From positions 1-64,000 of IMG/VR virus record IMGVR_UViG_3300028909_000018: DNA of 64,000 nucleotides. One strand, written 5' to 3'. Every line of letters starts with the position of its first letter. Positions within the stretch are counted from its first letter, which is position 1. The position numbers and the translations under genes were made by a program. The notes beneath the pieces are model-generated. The model ran no database searches. It was not told the origin of the DNA and was given only the letters and a program-made list of their open reading frames with translations. This document shows, piece by piece, positions 8,276-15,719 of this stretch. This DNA comes from a virus.

Positions 8276-8302
8276 TAAAAAAAGGGGAGCCGAAGCCCCC
8301 CT
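8276..8302 (-). terminator. Rho-independent terminator with UUCG loop
   Basis: Minus strand GGGGGCUUCGGCUCCCC stem-loop followed by a T-run. It ends the unit of the gene at 8313-8792. Confidence 0.8.
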
Positions 8303-8312
8303 TAATTTTTAA

Positions 8313-8792
8313 TTAGTAAATTTTGACATCGGGTATGATCGTATCCACGTATCCATCCTCCTGATTTATGAAGACGCAGAAATTTTCTGCCTCCTTCTTC
8401 GAATCCGCCCTGTAATAACGCGCCTTGTTATTCATACGGAAGAGAACCAGTTGCGGCACGACAGGCTCCACATAGGGAGGGGTATAGGATTTGACATCAT
8501 TCGCGACATTAATTTGATCGAAGTTGTAAGCCACGATATCGCCAACGAGACGTTCAAAACCCATGATTGCATTATGATGCTCAAAGACATCCCCATAATC
8601 AGACTCAATCTTCTTGAGATGATGGAAGGACTCCACAATATTCTTGCTGTCCTTCAGCTTGAAACCGGTGATGGCGCGGAATTCCTTGATCTGGTTGATC
8701 ACATTTTTCTCGCGGGGTTGAAACTTGGCATCAACGTCGGCAGCGATTTCGTTGATCTTGGCGACGATGGCGATTTTGAAGATGGAATTCAT
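8313..8792 (-). CDS. Protein with ribosomal L7/L12 C-terminal-like segment
   Basis: 159 residues from ATG 8792, chosen for its GGAG 9 nt upstream and the promoter at 8821-8849. Residues ~27-56 read NVINQIKEFRAITGF then KLKDSKNIVES, which closely follows the L7/L12 C-terminal pattern (K-IxVIKxVREITGLGLKEAKDLV). In L7/L12 this helix-turn-helix contacts translation factors. The C-terminal ~35 residues (RMNNKARYYRADSKKEAENF) resemble the end of the protein at 9466-9882. Function unknown; interaction with host translation is a possibility only. Confidence 0.65.
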   Translation of the reverse strand: MNSIFKIAIVAKINEIAADVDAKFQPREKNVINQIKEFRAITGFKLKDSKNIVESFHHLKKIESDYGDVFEHHNAIMGFERLVGDIVAYNFDQINVANDVKSYTPPYVEPVVPQLVLFRMNNKARYYRADSKKEAENFCVFINQEDGYVDTIIPDVKIY

Positions 8793-8820
8793 TTTAAATT
8801 CTCCGTTTGTTGATGTTGTG

Positions 8821-8849
8821 GTTATAAATGATTTGTATTGAAGTGTCAA
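8821..8849 (-). promoter_or_regulatory. Sigma70-type promoter
   Basis: Minus strand: TTGACA (8849-8844), 17-nt spacer, TATAAC (8826-8821), just upstream of the L7/L12-like gene. Confidence 0.75.
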
Positions 8850-8857
8850 ACCTTTTT

Positions 8858-9067
8858 TTAAATTATTTCGACACTTTCGCATCGGTCGGGATAACCAATC
8901 CACTTAGGAAGACATTCCTCGAAAGTGGGGTGATATTTCCGGCTGGCGTCTCGTCCCGCCACCAACGGATAGAACTTCCATCTATAGTCGTCGTGTTGAA
9001 CCGCGACGCCAAGTTTCCCAACCGAACCATCAGAAAACTTTCTTTGAAGGCTGAAACTTTTGAACAT
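8858..9067 (-). CDS. Small hypothetical protein
   Basis: 69 residues, start ATG after GGGAGAGCAAC. Aromatic and basic with no recognisable motif (MFKSFSLQRKF..., W at 30 and 56). Downstream of the gene at 9079-9279 with an 11-nt gap, so the two form one operon from the promoter at 9307-9335. Confidence 0.6.
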   Translation of the reverse strand: MFKSFSLQRKFSDGSVGKLGVAVQHDDYRWKFYPLVAGRDASRKYHPTFEECLPKWIGYPDRCESVEII

Positions 9068-9078
9068 GTTGCTCTCCC

Positions 9079-9279
9079 TTAACCCAGAACCTTGAATCCA
9101 TTCCAGCAGGCCATCATGAAGTCTTCACCCATGAAGTTCTTCCCGAAGATGGCAGTCCAACGGCCTTCCGGGGTACGAACGTGCAGGGAATTGAATTTGT
9201 CGAGGCCCAGCTTGGTGAGAGCCTTGTTGAGGTTTTCTTCGTTGGCGTAGGACTTGGTGGAAGACCAATCGTTGAACAT
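9079..9279 (-). CDS. Small hypothetical protein
   Basis: 66 residues from ATG 9279 (GGAG 8 nt upstream); a longer frame from 9318 would begin inside the promoter and is not used. Sequence MFNDWSSTKSYANEENLNKA suggests a small alpha/beta domain; no family recognised. First gene behind promoter 9307-9335. Confidence 0.6.
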   Translation of the reverse strand: MFNDWSSTKSYANEENLNKALTKLGLDKFNSLHVRTPEGRWTAIFGKNFMGEDFMMACWNGFKVLG

Positions 9280-9306
9280 GGTGTGTACTCCGTGGTTGAT
9301 ATTCAG

Positions 9307-9335
9307 AATATAAATCATTCAGATTGGTAAGTCAA
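9307..9335 (-). promoter_or_regulatory. Sigma70-type promoter
   Basis: Minus strand: TTGACT (9335-9330), 17-nt spacer, TATATT (9312-9307). The stretch AATGATTTATATT is shared with the promoter at 48511-48539. Confidence 0.75.
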
Positions 9336-9344
9336 CACCTTTTA

Positions 9345-9370
9345 TAAAAAAAAGGGGCCGAAGCCCCTTT
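9345..9370 (-). terminator. Rho-independent terminator with UUCG loop
   Basis: Minus strand GGGGCUUCGGCCCC followed by eight T. It ends the unit containing the genes at 9466-9882 and 9375-9464. Confidence 0.85.
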
Positions 9371-9374
9371 AATT

Positions 9375-9464
9375 TCATTTTAGGTTCCCGATCCAGATGA
9401 GGCTGAAACCCAAGATCAACATGAAGATGGAAAGAAGATCACTCTGGATGATGGTGTCGGACAT
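9375..9464 (-). CDS. 29-residue single-pass membrane peptide
   Basis: MSDTIIQSD, then a hydrophobic run of ~18 residues, ending IGNLK. ATG at 9464 lies 1 nt after the upstream stop with GGGAGAG as ribosome site, so it is translationally coupled to the gene at 9466-9882. Single transmembrane segment; it lies near the endolysin gene, and a lysis-related role is possible but unproven. Confidence 0.55.
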   Translation of the reverse strand: MSDTIIQSDLLSIFMLILGFSLIWIGNLK

Positions 9465-9465
9465 A

Positions 9466-9882
9466 TCACTCTCCCGTATTGGCCACGATCTTCACATTCC
9501 ATTCGTCGGGACGGGCCAGCAGGAAGTTCTTGAAACGCTCTGCCTCGGGAAGTGAAGCTGCCTCGTAAAAGTGCTTTCCTTGGGCATTGGAATAGAGGAC
9601 GATTTGGGGCATAGAGTTGACACCAGACACATCATTCTCACCCCAACGGAGATACTTATACATTATTTTTTCGATTATATCCTCCATAGGGGGAGAAGCA
9701 CCAAATTCTATGGACCAATACAAAAGGGTGGCAGCATCTTGTTGGCTAATACCGACCTGATTAGAGAGACTTTCTTCCTGTTCAAGGCAGTCTGAAGTGT
9801 CTTCTTTGACGTTTGATATCACTTCCGAGATGCGGTTAAAGATGGCATCACGAATTTGGAAACCTTTTTGGAAATAATTCAT
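9466..9882 (-). CDS. Hypothetical accessory protein
   Basis: 138 residues. The C-terminal ~45 residues (LYSNAQGKHFYEAASLPEAERFKNF split by loops) resemble the C-terminus of the protein at 8313-8792, suggesting a shared small domain. The N-terminal half is helical and acidic. Own promoter at 9916-9944. No function assigned. Confidence 0.6.
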   Translation of the reverse strand: MNYFQKGFQIRDAIFNRISEVISNVKEDTSDCLEQEESLSNQVGISQQDAATLLYWSIEFGASPPMEDIIEKIMYKYLRWGENDVSGVNSMPQIVLYSNAQGKHFYEAASLPEAERFKNFLLARPDEWNVKIVANTGE

Positions 9883-9915
9883 CTATACATTCTCCTTACC
9901 GAAATTGGTCTGGAG

Positions 9916-9944
9916 AAGATATTCTAAGGCGCTTAGGAAGTCAA
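9916..9944 (-). promoter_or_regulatory. Sigma70-type promoter
   Basis: Minus strand: TTGACT (9944-9939), 17-nt spacer, TATCTT (9921-9916), upstream of the gene 9466-9882. Confidence 0.65.
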
Positions 9945-9947
9945 GCT

Positions 9948-10487
9948 CTATTTTGGAAAGAGAGCACTGAAAACGTTGTCGGCACGATCCGTGAAAATCT
10001 CACGGTCGTTAATTCCATTCGCGCCACCATTGATTCTTCTGGTGATGCCCTCTAGGTCGTCTTGGTCTGCTAAGGCATTGAGGTTGTGAGTCTTCCAGTA
10101 TTCACATGCCACTCTGACGGCGATTTCAGGCGTTGCAGCCAAATTTGGATTACCAACAAGATCGACACCGAGAATTTTACTCATGGTGCCGTAGTTAGCC
10201 CGTCCTGTAAGCTGGAAGATGCCACGTCCCTTGAAGAGTGGTCCATCACCATCCTCGGTGTTACCAAGGTCGTCACGGCCCTCGTATTCTCTCCCAGAGG
10301 CATATTCTACAAGAGTCCTAAAGCCAGCGGATTCTTCAGCGGCTTGACCAAAAAAATGATCCATGCGAAGCAGGGAAGTGATCCCATACTGTGGAAGATA
10401 CTGATTTAAATATGGAACGAGACCGGCGACGATCTGTCTATTGGCCTGTGGTGCGATGGTAATTAGCATCTGGTCGGTGATCTGCAT
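9948..10487 (-). CDS. GH19-type endolysin
   Basis: 179 residues, the whole length of a single glycoside hydrolase family 19 (chitinase/lysozyme) domain. Marks: FFGQAAEESAGFRTL at ~45-59 with the catalytic Glu, YEGRDDLGN at ~68-76, GDG..FKGRGIFQLTGRANYG at ~80-100, and a late RRINGG motif. It cleaves the peptidoglycan glycan backbone at lysis. No signal peptide, so it needs a holin; none is certain nearby. AATAAATA precedes it, matching late expression. Confidence 0.9.
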   Translation of the reverse strand: MQITDQMLITIAPQANRQIVAGLVPYLNQYLPQYGITSLLRMDHFFGQAAEESAGFRTLVEYASGREYEGRDDLGNTEDGDGPLFKGRGIFQLTGRANYGTMSKILGVDLVGNPNLAATPEIAVRVACEYWKTHNLNALADQDDLEGITRRINGGANGINDREIFTDRADNVFSALFPK

Positions 10488-10505
10488 GATATTTCTCCTT
10501 TCGAC

Positions 10506-10513
10506 TATTTATT
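10506..10513 (-). promoter_or_regulatory. Late-promoter-like motif AATAAATA
   Basis: Minus-strand AATAAATA 19 nt upstream of the endolysin start, touching the end of the adhesin gene 10513-10992. Confidence 0.5.
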
Positions 10514-10992
10514 TAGAAGGCGAAATTCATGAACTCGGCACTATAAGAACTGGTCTGATATGTGAATAAATCCGCGCTGGTATTGGCACTTGTCCCGAGC
10601 AAATTCTGAACAATGACATCAAGAGTTCCTTCGGCAACATTAACAGGAACCGTAGCGCTAATGGATGTTGAGTTGGTGACGCTATAAGAAGCCGCGATGG
10701 TTCCAAAGTAAACATTCTGTACATTTATAAATTGTGTTCCACTAATTACAACCATATTACCAGTATAGGTGATATTTGGACTAACGGATGTAACAGTAGG
10801 CGCGGTAACAGGCGTATATGTGATGATGATAAGACCATTGGCACCAGCAGCACCCGCAAAATCCGTGGTTGTATAGGCGTTGGTGGTTCCTCCACCCTTA
10901 CCACCAATAGTTGTTATGACATCATTTAAATTATAACCACCGCCACCACCACCACCACCATATAAAACTCCGGTACTTCCATTGTTAGACAT
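10513..10992 (-). CDS. Glycine-rich adhesin, C-terminal part, with IPT/TIG domain
   Basis: 159 residues. Residues 10-75 complete a glycine-rich domain (eight-Gly run, then GAAGANGLIIITYTP, the usual end of such domains). Residues ~76-150 form an IPT/TIG immunoglobulin-like domain (TVTSVSPNITYTGN, VISGTQF). Begins 2 nt after the stop of the upstream gene, in another frame. The two reading frames look like one adhesin split by a frameshift, or a stop/restart pair. Confidence 0.7.
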   Translation of the reverse strand: MSNNGSTGVLYGGGGGGGGYNLNDVITTIGGKGGGTTNAYTTTDFAGAAGANGLIIITYTPVTAPTVTSVSPNITYTGNMVVISGTQFINVQNVYFGTIAASYSVTNSTSISATVPVNVAEGTLDVIVQNLLGTSANTSADLFTYQTSSYSAEFMNFAF

Positions 10993-10994
10993 AA

Positions 10995-11495
10995 TTAGTC
11001 GCCTCCACCACTACCAGCACCGCCGCCAGAACTACCACCACTACCACCACCACCAACATATCCACCAGAATTTGATGATGATGTATAAGTATAATCACCA
11101 CCAGCACCACCAGCACCACCAAGAGGGCCAGCGCCAGCGCCTCCACCACCACCACCAGTAGCGTGGCCACCAGCACCACCATAACCACCCGTCAAAATAG
11201 TCGTGCCTACAGAACCAGAGCCGCCTGCGCCTGTCGCCATCACGGTAGAAGTATTCACAAAGAATGAATTATAATATGCTTGTGATCCAACAACAACACT
11301 TAAATTTGATCCTACGGTGGTCGAATAATTTACAATTTTGGCATAATTTCCACCATTTCCACCGGCCCCACTTGTATTACCTACGGGTGTAACACCAGCA
11401 GCACCAGACCCGTAACATTCTATTGTATTATTGGTGGGATTCCAGTCATTAGGAACAGTCCAGAATGAATTCGCCGTGAAGGTAATAACCGTCAT
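10995..11495 (-). CDS. Glycine-rich adhesin, N-terminal part
   Basis: 166 residues. Starts FTANSFWTVPNDWNPTNNTIECYGSG in parts, the standard opening of phage glycine-rich tail proteins (a tryptophan-proline motif followed by collagen-like Gly repeats). The C-terminal 75 residues are ~60% Gly and stop in mid-domain at TAA 10997-10995, directly before the ATG of the next gene. Its ATG overlaps the upstream stop (ATGA). Likely fibre-tip receptor-binding protein. Confidence 0.75.
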   Translation of the reverse strand: MTVITFTANSFWTVPNDWNPTNNTIECYGSGAAGVTPVGNTSGAGGNGGNYAKIVNYSTTVGSNLSVVVGSQAYYNSFFVNTSTVMATGAGGSGSVGTTILTGGYGGAGGHATGGGGGGAGAGPLGGAGGAGGDYTYTSSSNSGGYVGGGGSGGSSGGGAGSGGGD

Positions 11496-12046
11496 ACAAT
11501 GTCCTTCTTAAGCGTGAGTTGTTTTATATAGAGGTCTTCCTTATAGGGAACACTACCTATGACATATTTCTCAACAAATTCTTTATTTGGACCATTATAA
11601 TTTATGTCGCCAGCCTTAAGATCGAAGACTTCCACATCAAACTTTTTGAATGCCGGAACACCTTCGTTCTTTGTTTCATCATTAAATCCCGTCGAAGAAA
11701 GATAATAAAAGACATCGACGCCTCTTCTGATGTGTGTCTCTATAATTTCATTGACAAACAGATCATAATTTTTATCCCACCCAATATTATTCTTTGGCTT
11801 CTTCATTGAACATAAAAATACAGTAATACCTAGGTTTCCAAGTTTGAAGAGTAAGACAAATCTTTCAAGAATATCATTTTCAAATAAACCTAAATTAACA
11901 AACATATCGTTTCTAAAGTGTGCGTCAGAAGTAATGGTCGGAAGATACGTATTAAAATCAAACTCATGCCCCGTAAAGATATGATTACGTGATTTAAGTA
12001 TGGTCCGAATACCATCTTTGTCGGATGAATTTAATTCTCTGATCAT
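11492..12046 (-). CDS. GNAT-like protein in fibre operon
   Basis: 184 residues from ATG 12046, which forms TAATG with the stop of the large fibre; a longer frame would overlap the fibre by 28 nt. The opening MIRELNSSDKDGIRTIL fits the first strand and helix of GNAT acyltransferases, but the acetyl-CoA loop (QxxGxG/A) is not evident, so activity is uncertain. The ATGA overlap with the next adhesin gene suggests it modifies or assists fibres (inference). Confidence 0.5.
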   Translation of the reverse strand: MIRELNSSDKDGIRTILKSRNHIFTGHEFDFNTYLPTITSDAHFRNDMFVNLGLFENDILERFVLLFKLGNLGITVFLCSMKKPKNNIGWDKNYDLFVNEIIETHIRRGVDVFYYLSSTGFNDETKNEGVPAFKKFDVEVFDLKAGDINYNGPNKEFVEKYVIGSVPYKEDLYIKQLTLKKDIV

Positions 12047-15000
12047 TAGATGTTTCCATCCACGACTACCCATGAACTATTTATTACGAAAAGAGAAATT
12101 GATCCATATTGGTTAAGAATGTTGTAATTGTTAGTTCTTGAACCAAGAGAAAGGCCGACAGCATTAGATATATTAACATTTCCTGTGTTGACTCTTGTAA
12201 TAAGAAGTTTTGCGTTGGTCGGAAGTGTATTTGGAAGATTGATATAGACGTTGTTACTAGAATTCACCACAAGAACGGTTCCCATATCCGTGTTACTTAC
12301 GGCATAGTTGGCGCTTACGGTTGTGGTTGTCATGGTCAATGACTGGATATGACCATTGACGAAGCCGTTGCCGGTTAAATTCATGTTGCCACCAACATTC
12401 AATGATCCTCCTCCAAGGGCAACGTTGCCACCAAATGTGGTTCCGACCCCGGTTCCGTCGATGGAGACAGCGCCAGTGGCGAGAGTGATGGTGAGTGGGC
12501 GAAGAGTATTCCAACTTCCATAGGTGTCGGCGGTATTTGAAAGGAGGACATAATAGCTCGTAGAATCAACTCTTTCAATGACACCATAGGTTCCACCAAT
12601 CATTCTTATGTTAGCGCCATTGGCGTCATATGCCGATGATATAATACCGGCCCCACCTGTTATGGTGCCGACAATATTCGCCGTGCTACTTGCATTGATG
12701 GTCGATCCGTTAAAGGCCCCATTAAAGTTCGTCGCGTTGGCGTAGAAGGCAACAGCATGTCCACCAAAGTTGGTTGAGTTATTTGAAGTCATGGTGGCCA
12801 CGTTTGCACCCAGCGTGGAATTTAATTGATAAGATGCGGCAACAGTTCCTCCCAGATAGAGAGCATTATTTGATGGAAGCATGGCAACGTTGGCAGCAAG
12901 TCCTGCGACAGTCTGATAGGCAGCAGAAGCCGCCCCACCCAGATAATTTGAATTATTTGAAGTGAGAACGAGAACGTTGGCAGCAAGGCCAGCCGTAGTC
13001 TGATAGTTGGACAGATTCGCAACCAACTGAGCATTTGACACCACATTAGCGGCTGAAGTTGTACCTACAAATAAAGTGTTGTTGGCCGTAAGAGGCAAGA
13101 CAGCAGCAGCCATACCAGAAACAGTCTGATAGGCCGTTAGATTCGCAACCAACTGAGCATTTGAAACCACGTTGGAGGCGGATGTGGCTCCAACGAAGGA
13201 CGTGTTGTTGGCCGTCATGGTGGCCACGTTGGCAATCAGAGTCGCTCCGGTAAGCTGATAAGAGGCGGGTGCGACTCCACCAAGGAAGGATGCATTGTTG
13301 GATGCCATTGTCGCCACGTTTGCAGCCAGCGTTGAATTTAATTGATAAGATGCCGCAGCGGTTCCACCAAGATATAGAGAATTGTTGGCGGTGCCTGTGA
13401 AGTTGGTTGTGTTGACGGTTGTGAAGACTGTAGAGTTTCCGATGGTGATGGCAGCGGTATTTGGAAGCGAGAGACTTCCTCCGAATGATACGCCGACGCC
13501 TGTTCCGTCGATGGTCACCGCGCCTGTACCAAGAGCCCATGATAATGGTCGGAAGGCATTCCATGTTCCGATGGCGTTGGCCGACACGGTTTGTAGGAAA
13601 CTCATGTTGGTTCCATCGTTTCTCAGGATGGTTCCATAGCTTCCAGCAATTATTCTGAAGTTGGCACCATTCTGATCATAGTTGGTTACGATGAATCCAG
13701 AATTACCCGTCACCTGACCTAGGATGCTGACGTTGCCAGACGCATTGATTGTGTTAGTTATAATTGTGTTGGATGAGATTGACGAACTGTTGATGACGGT
13801 ATTGACGGTGGAGTTACCGATGGAGGCGCTGTTGGCTGTGAGAGACGATAACACACCGATCCAACGATTGGTCGTGTTGCCTAGATAATAAAAATTATCT
13901 AGAGTTGGATTATTGTTGCCGGTTGAGGTTGTGGTTCCTGAGTAGATCAGGTTGCCAGAGACAGTAAGTGATCCTGTAACGATTCCGTTACCAGTGATGA
14001 CGAGGTTGGCACCATTGATTATGTTAGTTGTAATTGTGTTTGATGAGATTGTATTGGATGTGATTGTATTGGATGTGATTGAGATGGTAGCGATTGACGA
14101 ACTGTTGATAACGGTGTTGACGGTCGTGTTGCCGATAAGGATGGTTGTCGTGTTGGCAACAACATTGGCTCCCACGGCGACAGAGGCCGTGTGAACGGGA
14201 GAAGAGATGTTGGCGTAGAAGGCGACAGGATTTCCACCAAAGTTGATCGAGTTGTTTGATATAAGTGCAGTCAGGGCATTGTTGGCTGTTGAGGAATAGA
14301 ATGATGAGTTGACGGTCGTGTTGACGGTCGAGTTGCCAAAGGTGATTGTTGTGGGATTGATGACTAGGTTTGCTCCGACGGCGACGCCAGTGGAGTTGAC
14401 TGACGTGTTGGATAGAGGCGAGACGAAAATATCGGTCGTAGAATTTCTTGTTGTATAAACCGTGGTGTTTCCAGAAACATAAGTCGTGCTGTTGATGATG
14501 GTGTTGACGGTCGAGTTGCCTAATGACACAGAAGATGTGTTGATCATGACATTGACACCAAGGGTAAGCGCCGTCGTGTTGATGATAGCCGAAGACCCCG
14601 CATCAAGAACCTTGAAGACTGTGGTGTTGGCGACGGTATTAGGCCCAATGGCAAGAGATGTCGCATTAAGGGTAGCGTTGACAGTCGAATTACCGAAGCC
14701 GATCAGGGTGGCGTTTGCGACGAACGTATTTGATGCATAGATTCCAGCAGTCGCGTTGATGGATGAATTTACCACCATGCTGTTGGCGAAGTTGGTGTTG
14801 CCCACAATCGTTGTGAAATTATTTATGATAAGGTTGTTGGTCGAGATGTTGAATGTACTTCCTACAGATGTATTACCATAGATTCCGCCTAGGGGAGTAA
14901 GACCCTGACTGAAAAATGTATTGGAAGTGACATAGAGGTTGGCCGAGGCATTGATCGTTCCACCCTGAATAGAGTTCCCGACTGCAACGAGGGTAGCGCC

Positions 15001-15162
15001 AAAATAACCGTTGACATGTGCGTTACCTGTGGTCAATGATCCACTGGCCGACGCATCGGTCGTGACAACGTTGGACGAGATGATATCAGTAAGCTGGTTG
15101 GTTCTGGTTAACCACGTACCAAAATTCTGGCCGTTGGAAACTTCTGAAATTGTAATAGACAA
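12046..15162 (-). CDS. Large modular tail fibre
   Basis: 1038 residues from a TTG start at 15162 (AAGGA 7 nt upstream). The N-terminal ~60 residues (QNFGTWLTRTNQLTDIIS) are of the attachment type. Residues ~150-450 hold many GNSTVNTVINSSS units; ~600-830 hold YLGG-xAASYQ-xxAANVATM units also found in the partial fibre at 1-498, with near-identical DNA around 13045-13070. The C-terminal ~90 residues parallel the C-terminal half of the 534-1814 protein (SRTxNYxIxNQ/GSIS motif). Trimeric long-fibre candidate. Confidence 0.85.
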   Translation of the reverse strand: MSITISEVSNGQNFGTWLTRTNQLTDIISSNVVTTDASASGSLTTGNAHVNGYFGATLVAVGNSIQGGTINASANLYVTSNTFFSQGLTPLGGIYGNTSVGSTFNISTNNLIINNFTTIVGNTNFANSMVVNSSINATAGIYASNTFVANATLIGFGNSTVNATLNATSLAIGPNTVANTTVFKVLDAGSSAIINTTALTLGVNVMINTSSVSLGNSTVNTIINSTTYVSGNTTVYTTRNSTTDIFVSPLSNTSVNSTGVAVGANLVINPTTITFGNSTVNTTVNSSFYSSTANNALTALISNNSINFGGNPVAFYANISSPVHTASVAVGANVVANTTTILIGNTTVNTVINSSSIATISITSNTITSNTISSNTITTNIINGANLVITGNGIVTGSLTVSGNLIYSGTTTSTGNNNPTLDNFYYLGNTTNRWIGVLSSLTANSASIGNSTVNTVINSSSISSNTIITNTINASGNVSILGQVTGNSGFIVTNYDQNGANFRIIAGSYGTILRNDGTNMSFLQTVSANAIGTWNAFRPLSWALGTGAVTIDGTGVGVSFGGSLSLPNTAAITIGNSTVFTTVNTTNFTGTANNSLYLGGTAAASYQLNSTLAANVATMASNNASFLGGVAPASYQLTGATLIANVATMTANNTSFVGATSASNVVSNAQLVANLTAYQTVSGMAAAVLPLTANNTLFVGTTSAANVVSNAQLVANLSNYQTTAGLAANVLVLTSNNSNYLGGAASAAYQTVAGLAANVAMLPSNNALYLGGTVAASYQLNSTLGANVATMTSNNSTNFGGHAVAFYANATNFNGAFNGSTINASSTANIVGTITGGAGIISSAYDANGANIRMIGGTYGVIERVDSTSYYVLLSNTADTYGSWNTLRPLTITLATGAVSIDGTGVGTTFGGNVALGGGSLNVGGNMNLTGNGFVNGHIQSLTMTTTTVSANYAVSNTDMGTVLVVNSSNNVYINLPNTLPTNAKLLITRVNTGNVNISNAVGLSLGSRTNNYNILNQYGSISLFVINSSWVVVDGNI
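12078..12085 (-). promoter_or_regulatory. Late-promoter-like motif AATAAATA
   Basis: Minus-strand AATAAATA inside the end of the fibre gene, 32 nt upstream of ATG 12046. Confidence 0.35.
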
Positions 15163-15193
15163 TAAACAATCCTTTTTATTTCTTGTTTATTGT

Positions 15194-15201
15194 TATTTAT
15201 C
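15194..15201 (-). promoter_or_regulatory. Late-promoter-like motif GATAAATA
   Basis: Minus-strand GATAAATA 31 nt upstream of the TTG start of the large fibre. A TTGACA hexamer abuts it on the plus strand, as at 34980-34995, but no rightward gene follows. Confidence 0.5.
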
Positions 15202-15205
15202 TTGA

Positions 15206-15232
15206 CAAAAAAATGGCCCCCTTGCGGAGGCC
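15206..15232 (-). terminator. Rho-independent terminator with GNRA loop
   Basis: Minus-strand GGCCUCC-GCAA-GGGGGCC stem-loop followed by seven T. It ends the small-gene operon that runs from 16596 to 15256. Confidence 0.8.
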
Positions 15233-15255
15233 TATCTTTTCCTTTTTATGTTTAT

Positions 15256-15435
15256 TTATTTAGACTGAACGGCTTTTCTTATCTTTCCGTCATAAGTTCT
15301 TACTAAGTCCAGAAAGGCATATCCACTCATCTGCTCGGAAAGAAATTTAAGAGCATCCTCCTTGGATGAAGCCATGACAATGGTGGTATCCCTGTCGGTC
15401 TGAGACCAGACTTTATCTATGACATAATATTTCAT
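15256..15435 (-). CDS. Small hypothetical protein, 59 residues
   Basis: MKYYVIDKVWSQTDRDTTIV, then KEDALKFLSEQMSG, ending KAVQSK. The ATG overlaps the stop of the upstream gene (ATGA at 15435-15432), strong support for a real gene. Layout (short beta strands, then a helix starting SSKEDALKF) resembles the 59-residue protein at 39974-40153. Function unknown; last gene before the terminator. Confidence 0.65.
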   Translation of the reverse strand: MKYYVIDKVWSQTDRDTTIVMASSKEDALKFLSEQMSGYAFLDLVRTYDGKIRKAVQSK

Positions 15436-15719
15436 TCGTATTTCGCCTTCAGTGTGACCAAGAGTTGCCGTTCCTCCTGCTCCTTGTTTTTTTGTAGAGT
15501 TTTTTCTCTATACTTCTTGATTTCTGACCATCCCATGGTGACATTTTTGGCGAAAAGATCATCAAACATCTTATTATAGAATTCTGGTGTGCTTTCCTCT
15601 TCATCATCAATTTCAATCTTAAGAATAGGTGAGGCAAATTCGATGACGCCTCTGGATATCCCAGAAAAATGTTGCTTGGTAACATAAAAATCAAGATTTG
15701 TGGAGAGTTCCCTTCTTAT
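15432..15719 (-). CDS. Hypothetical protein lacking an ATG/GTG/TTG start
   Basis: The frame is open from 15746 to TGA 15432 and reads like real protein (ELSTNLDFYVTKQHFSGISR, DLFAKNVTMGWSEIKKYRE), ending in an ATGA overlap with the next gene. No ATG, GTG or TTG occurs before residue ~50. The best placed candidates are ATA at 15719 (forming ATAA with the upstream stop), ATC 15722 or ATT 15734. The given start is therefore tentative. Other genes here use AUU. A longer ATG reading frame in another phase (15449-15694) has no protein-like composition. Confidence 0.55.
   Translation of the reverse strand: MRRELSTNLDFYVTKQHFSGISRGVIEFASPILKIEIDDEEESTPEFYNKMFDDLFAKNVTMGWSEIKKYREKTLQKNKEQEERQLLVTLKAKYE

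Noticed and set aside
10985-11188. Valine/leucine-rich ORF that looks like a membrane protein
   Set aside because: It is the +1 reading of glycine codons (GGT to GTG) in the adhesin gene.
13046-13564. Minus-strand ORF of 172 codons rich in R, H and W
   Set aside because: Shifted frame of the large fibre repeats; composition is not protein-like and the fibre frame is continuous.
12600-14600. Regularly spaced repeats suggesting a CRISPR array
   Set aside because: The repeats are coding, irregular in spacing and translate to the NSTVNT and YLGG fibre units.
15202-15235. Rightward sigma70 promoter at TTGACA next to the late motif
   Set aside because: No -10 box at the proper distance and no plus-strand gene follows; the region is a terminator for minus-strand genes.
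15449-15694. 81-codon ORF with ATG
   Set aside because: A frame-shifted shadow of the acidic protein frame at 15432-15719, which alone overlaps both neighbours properly.
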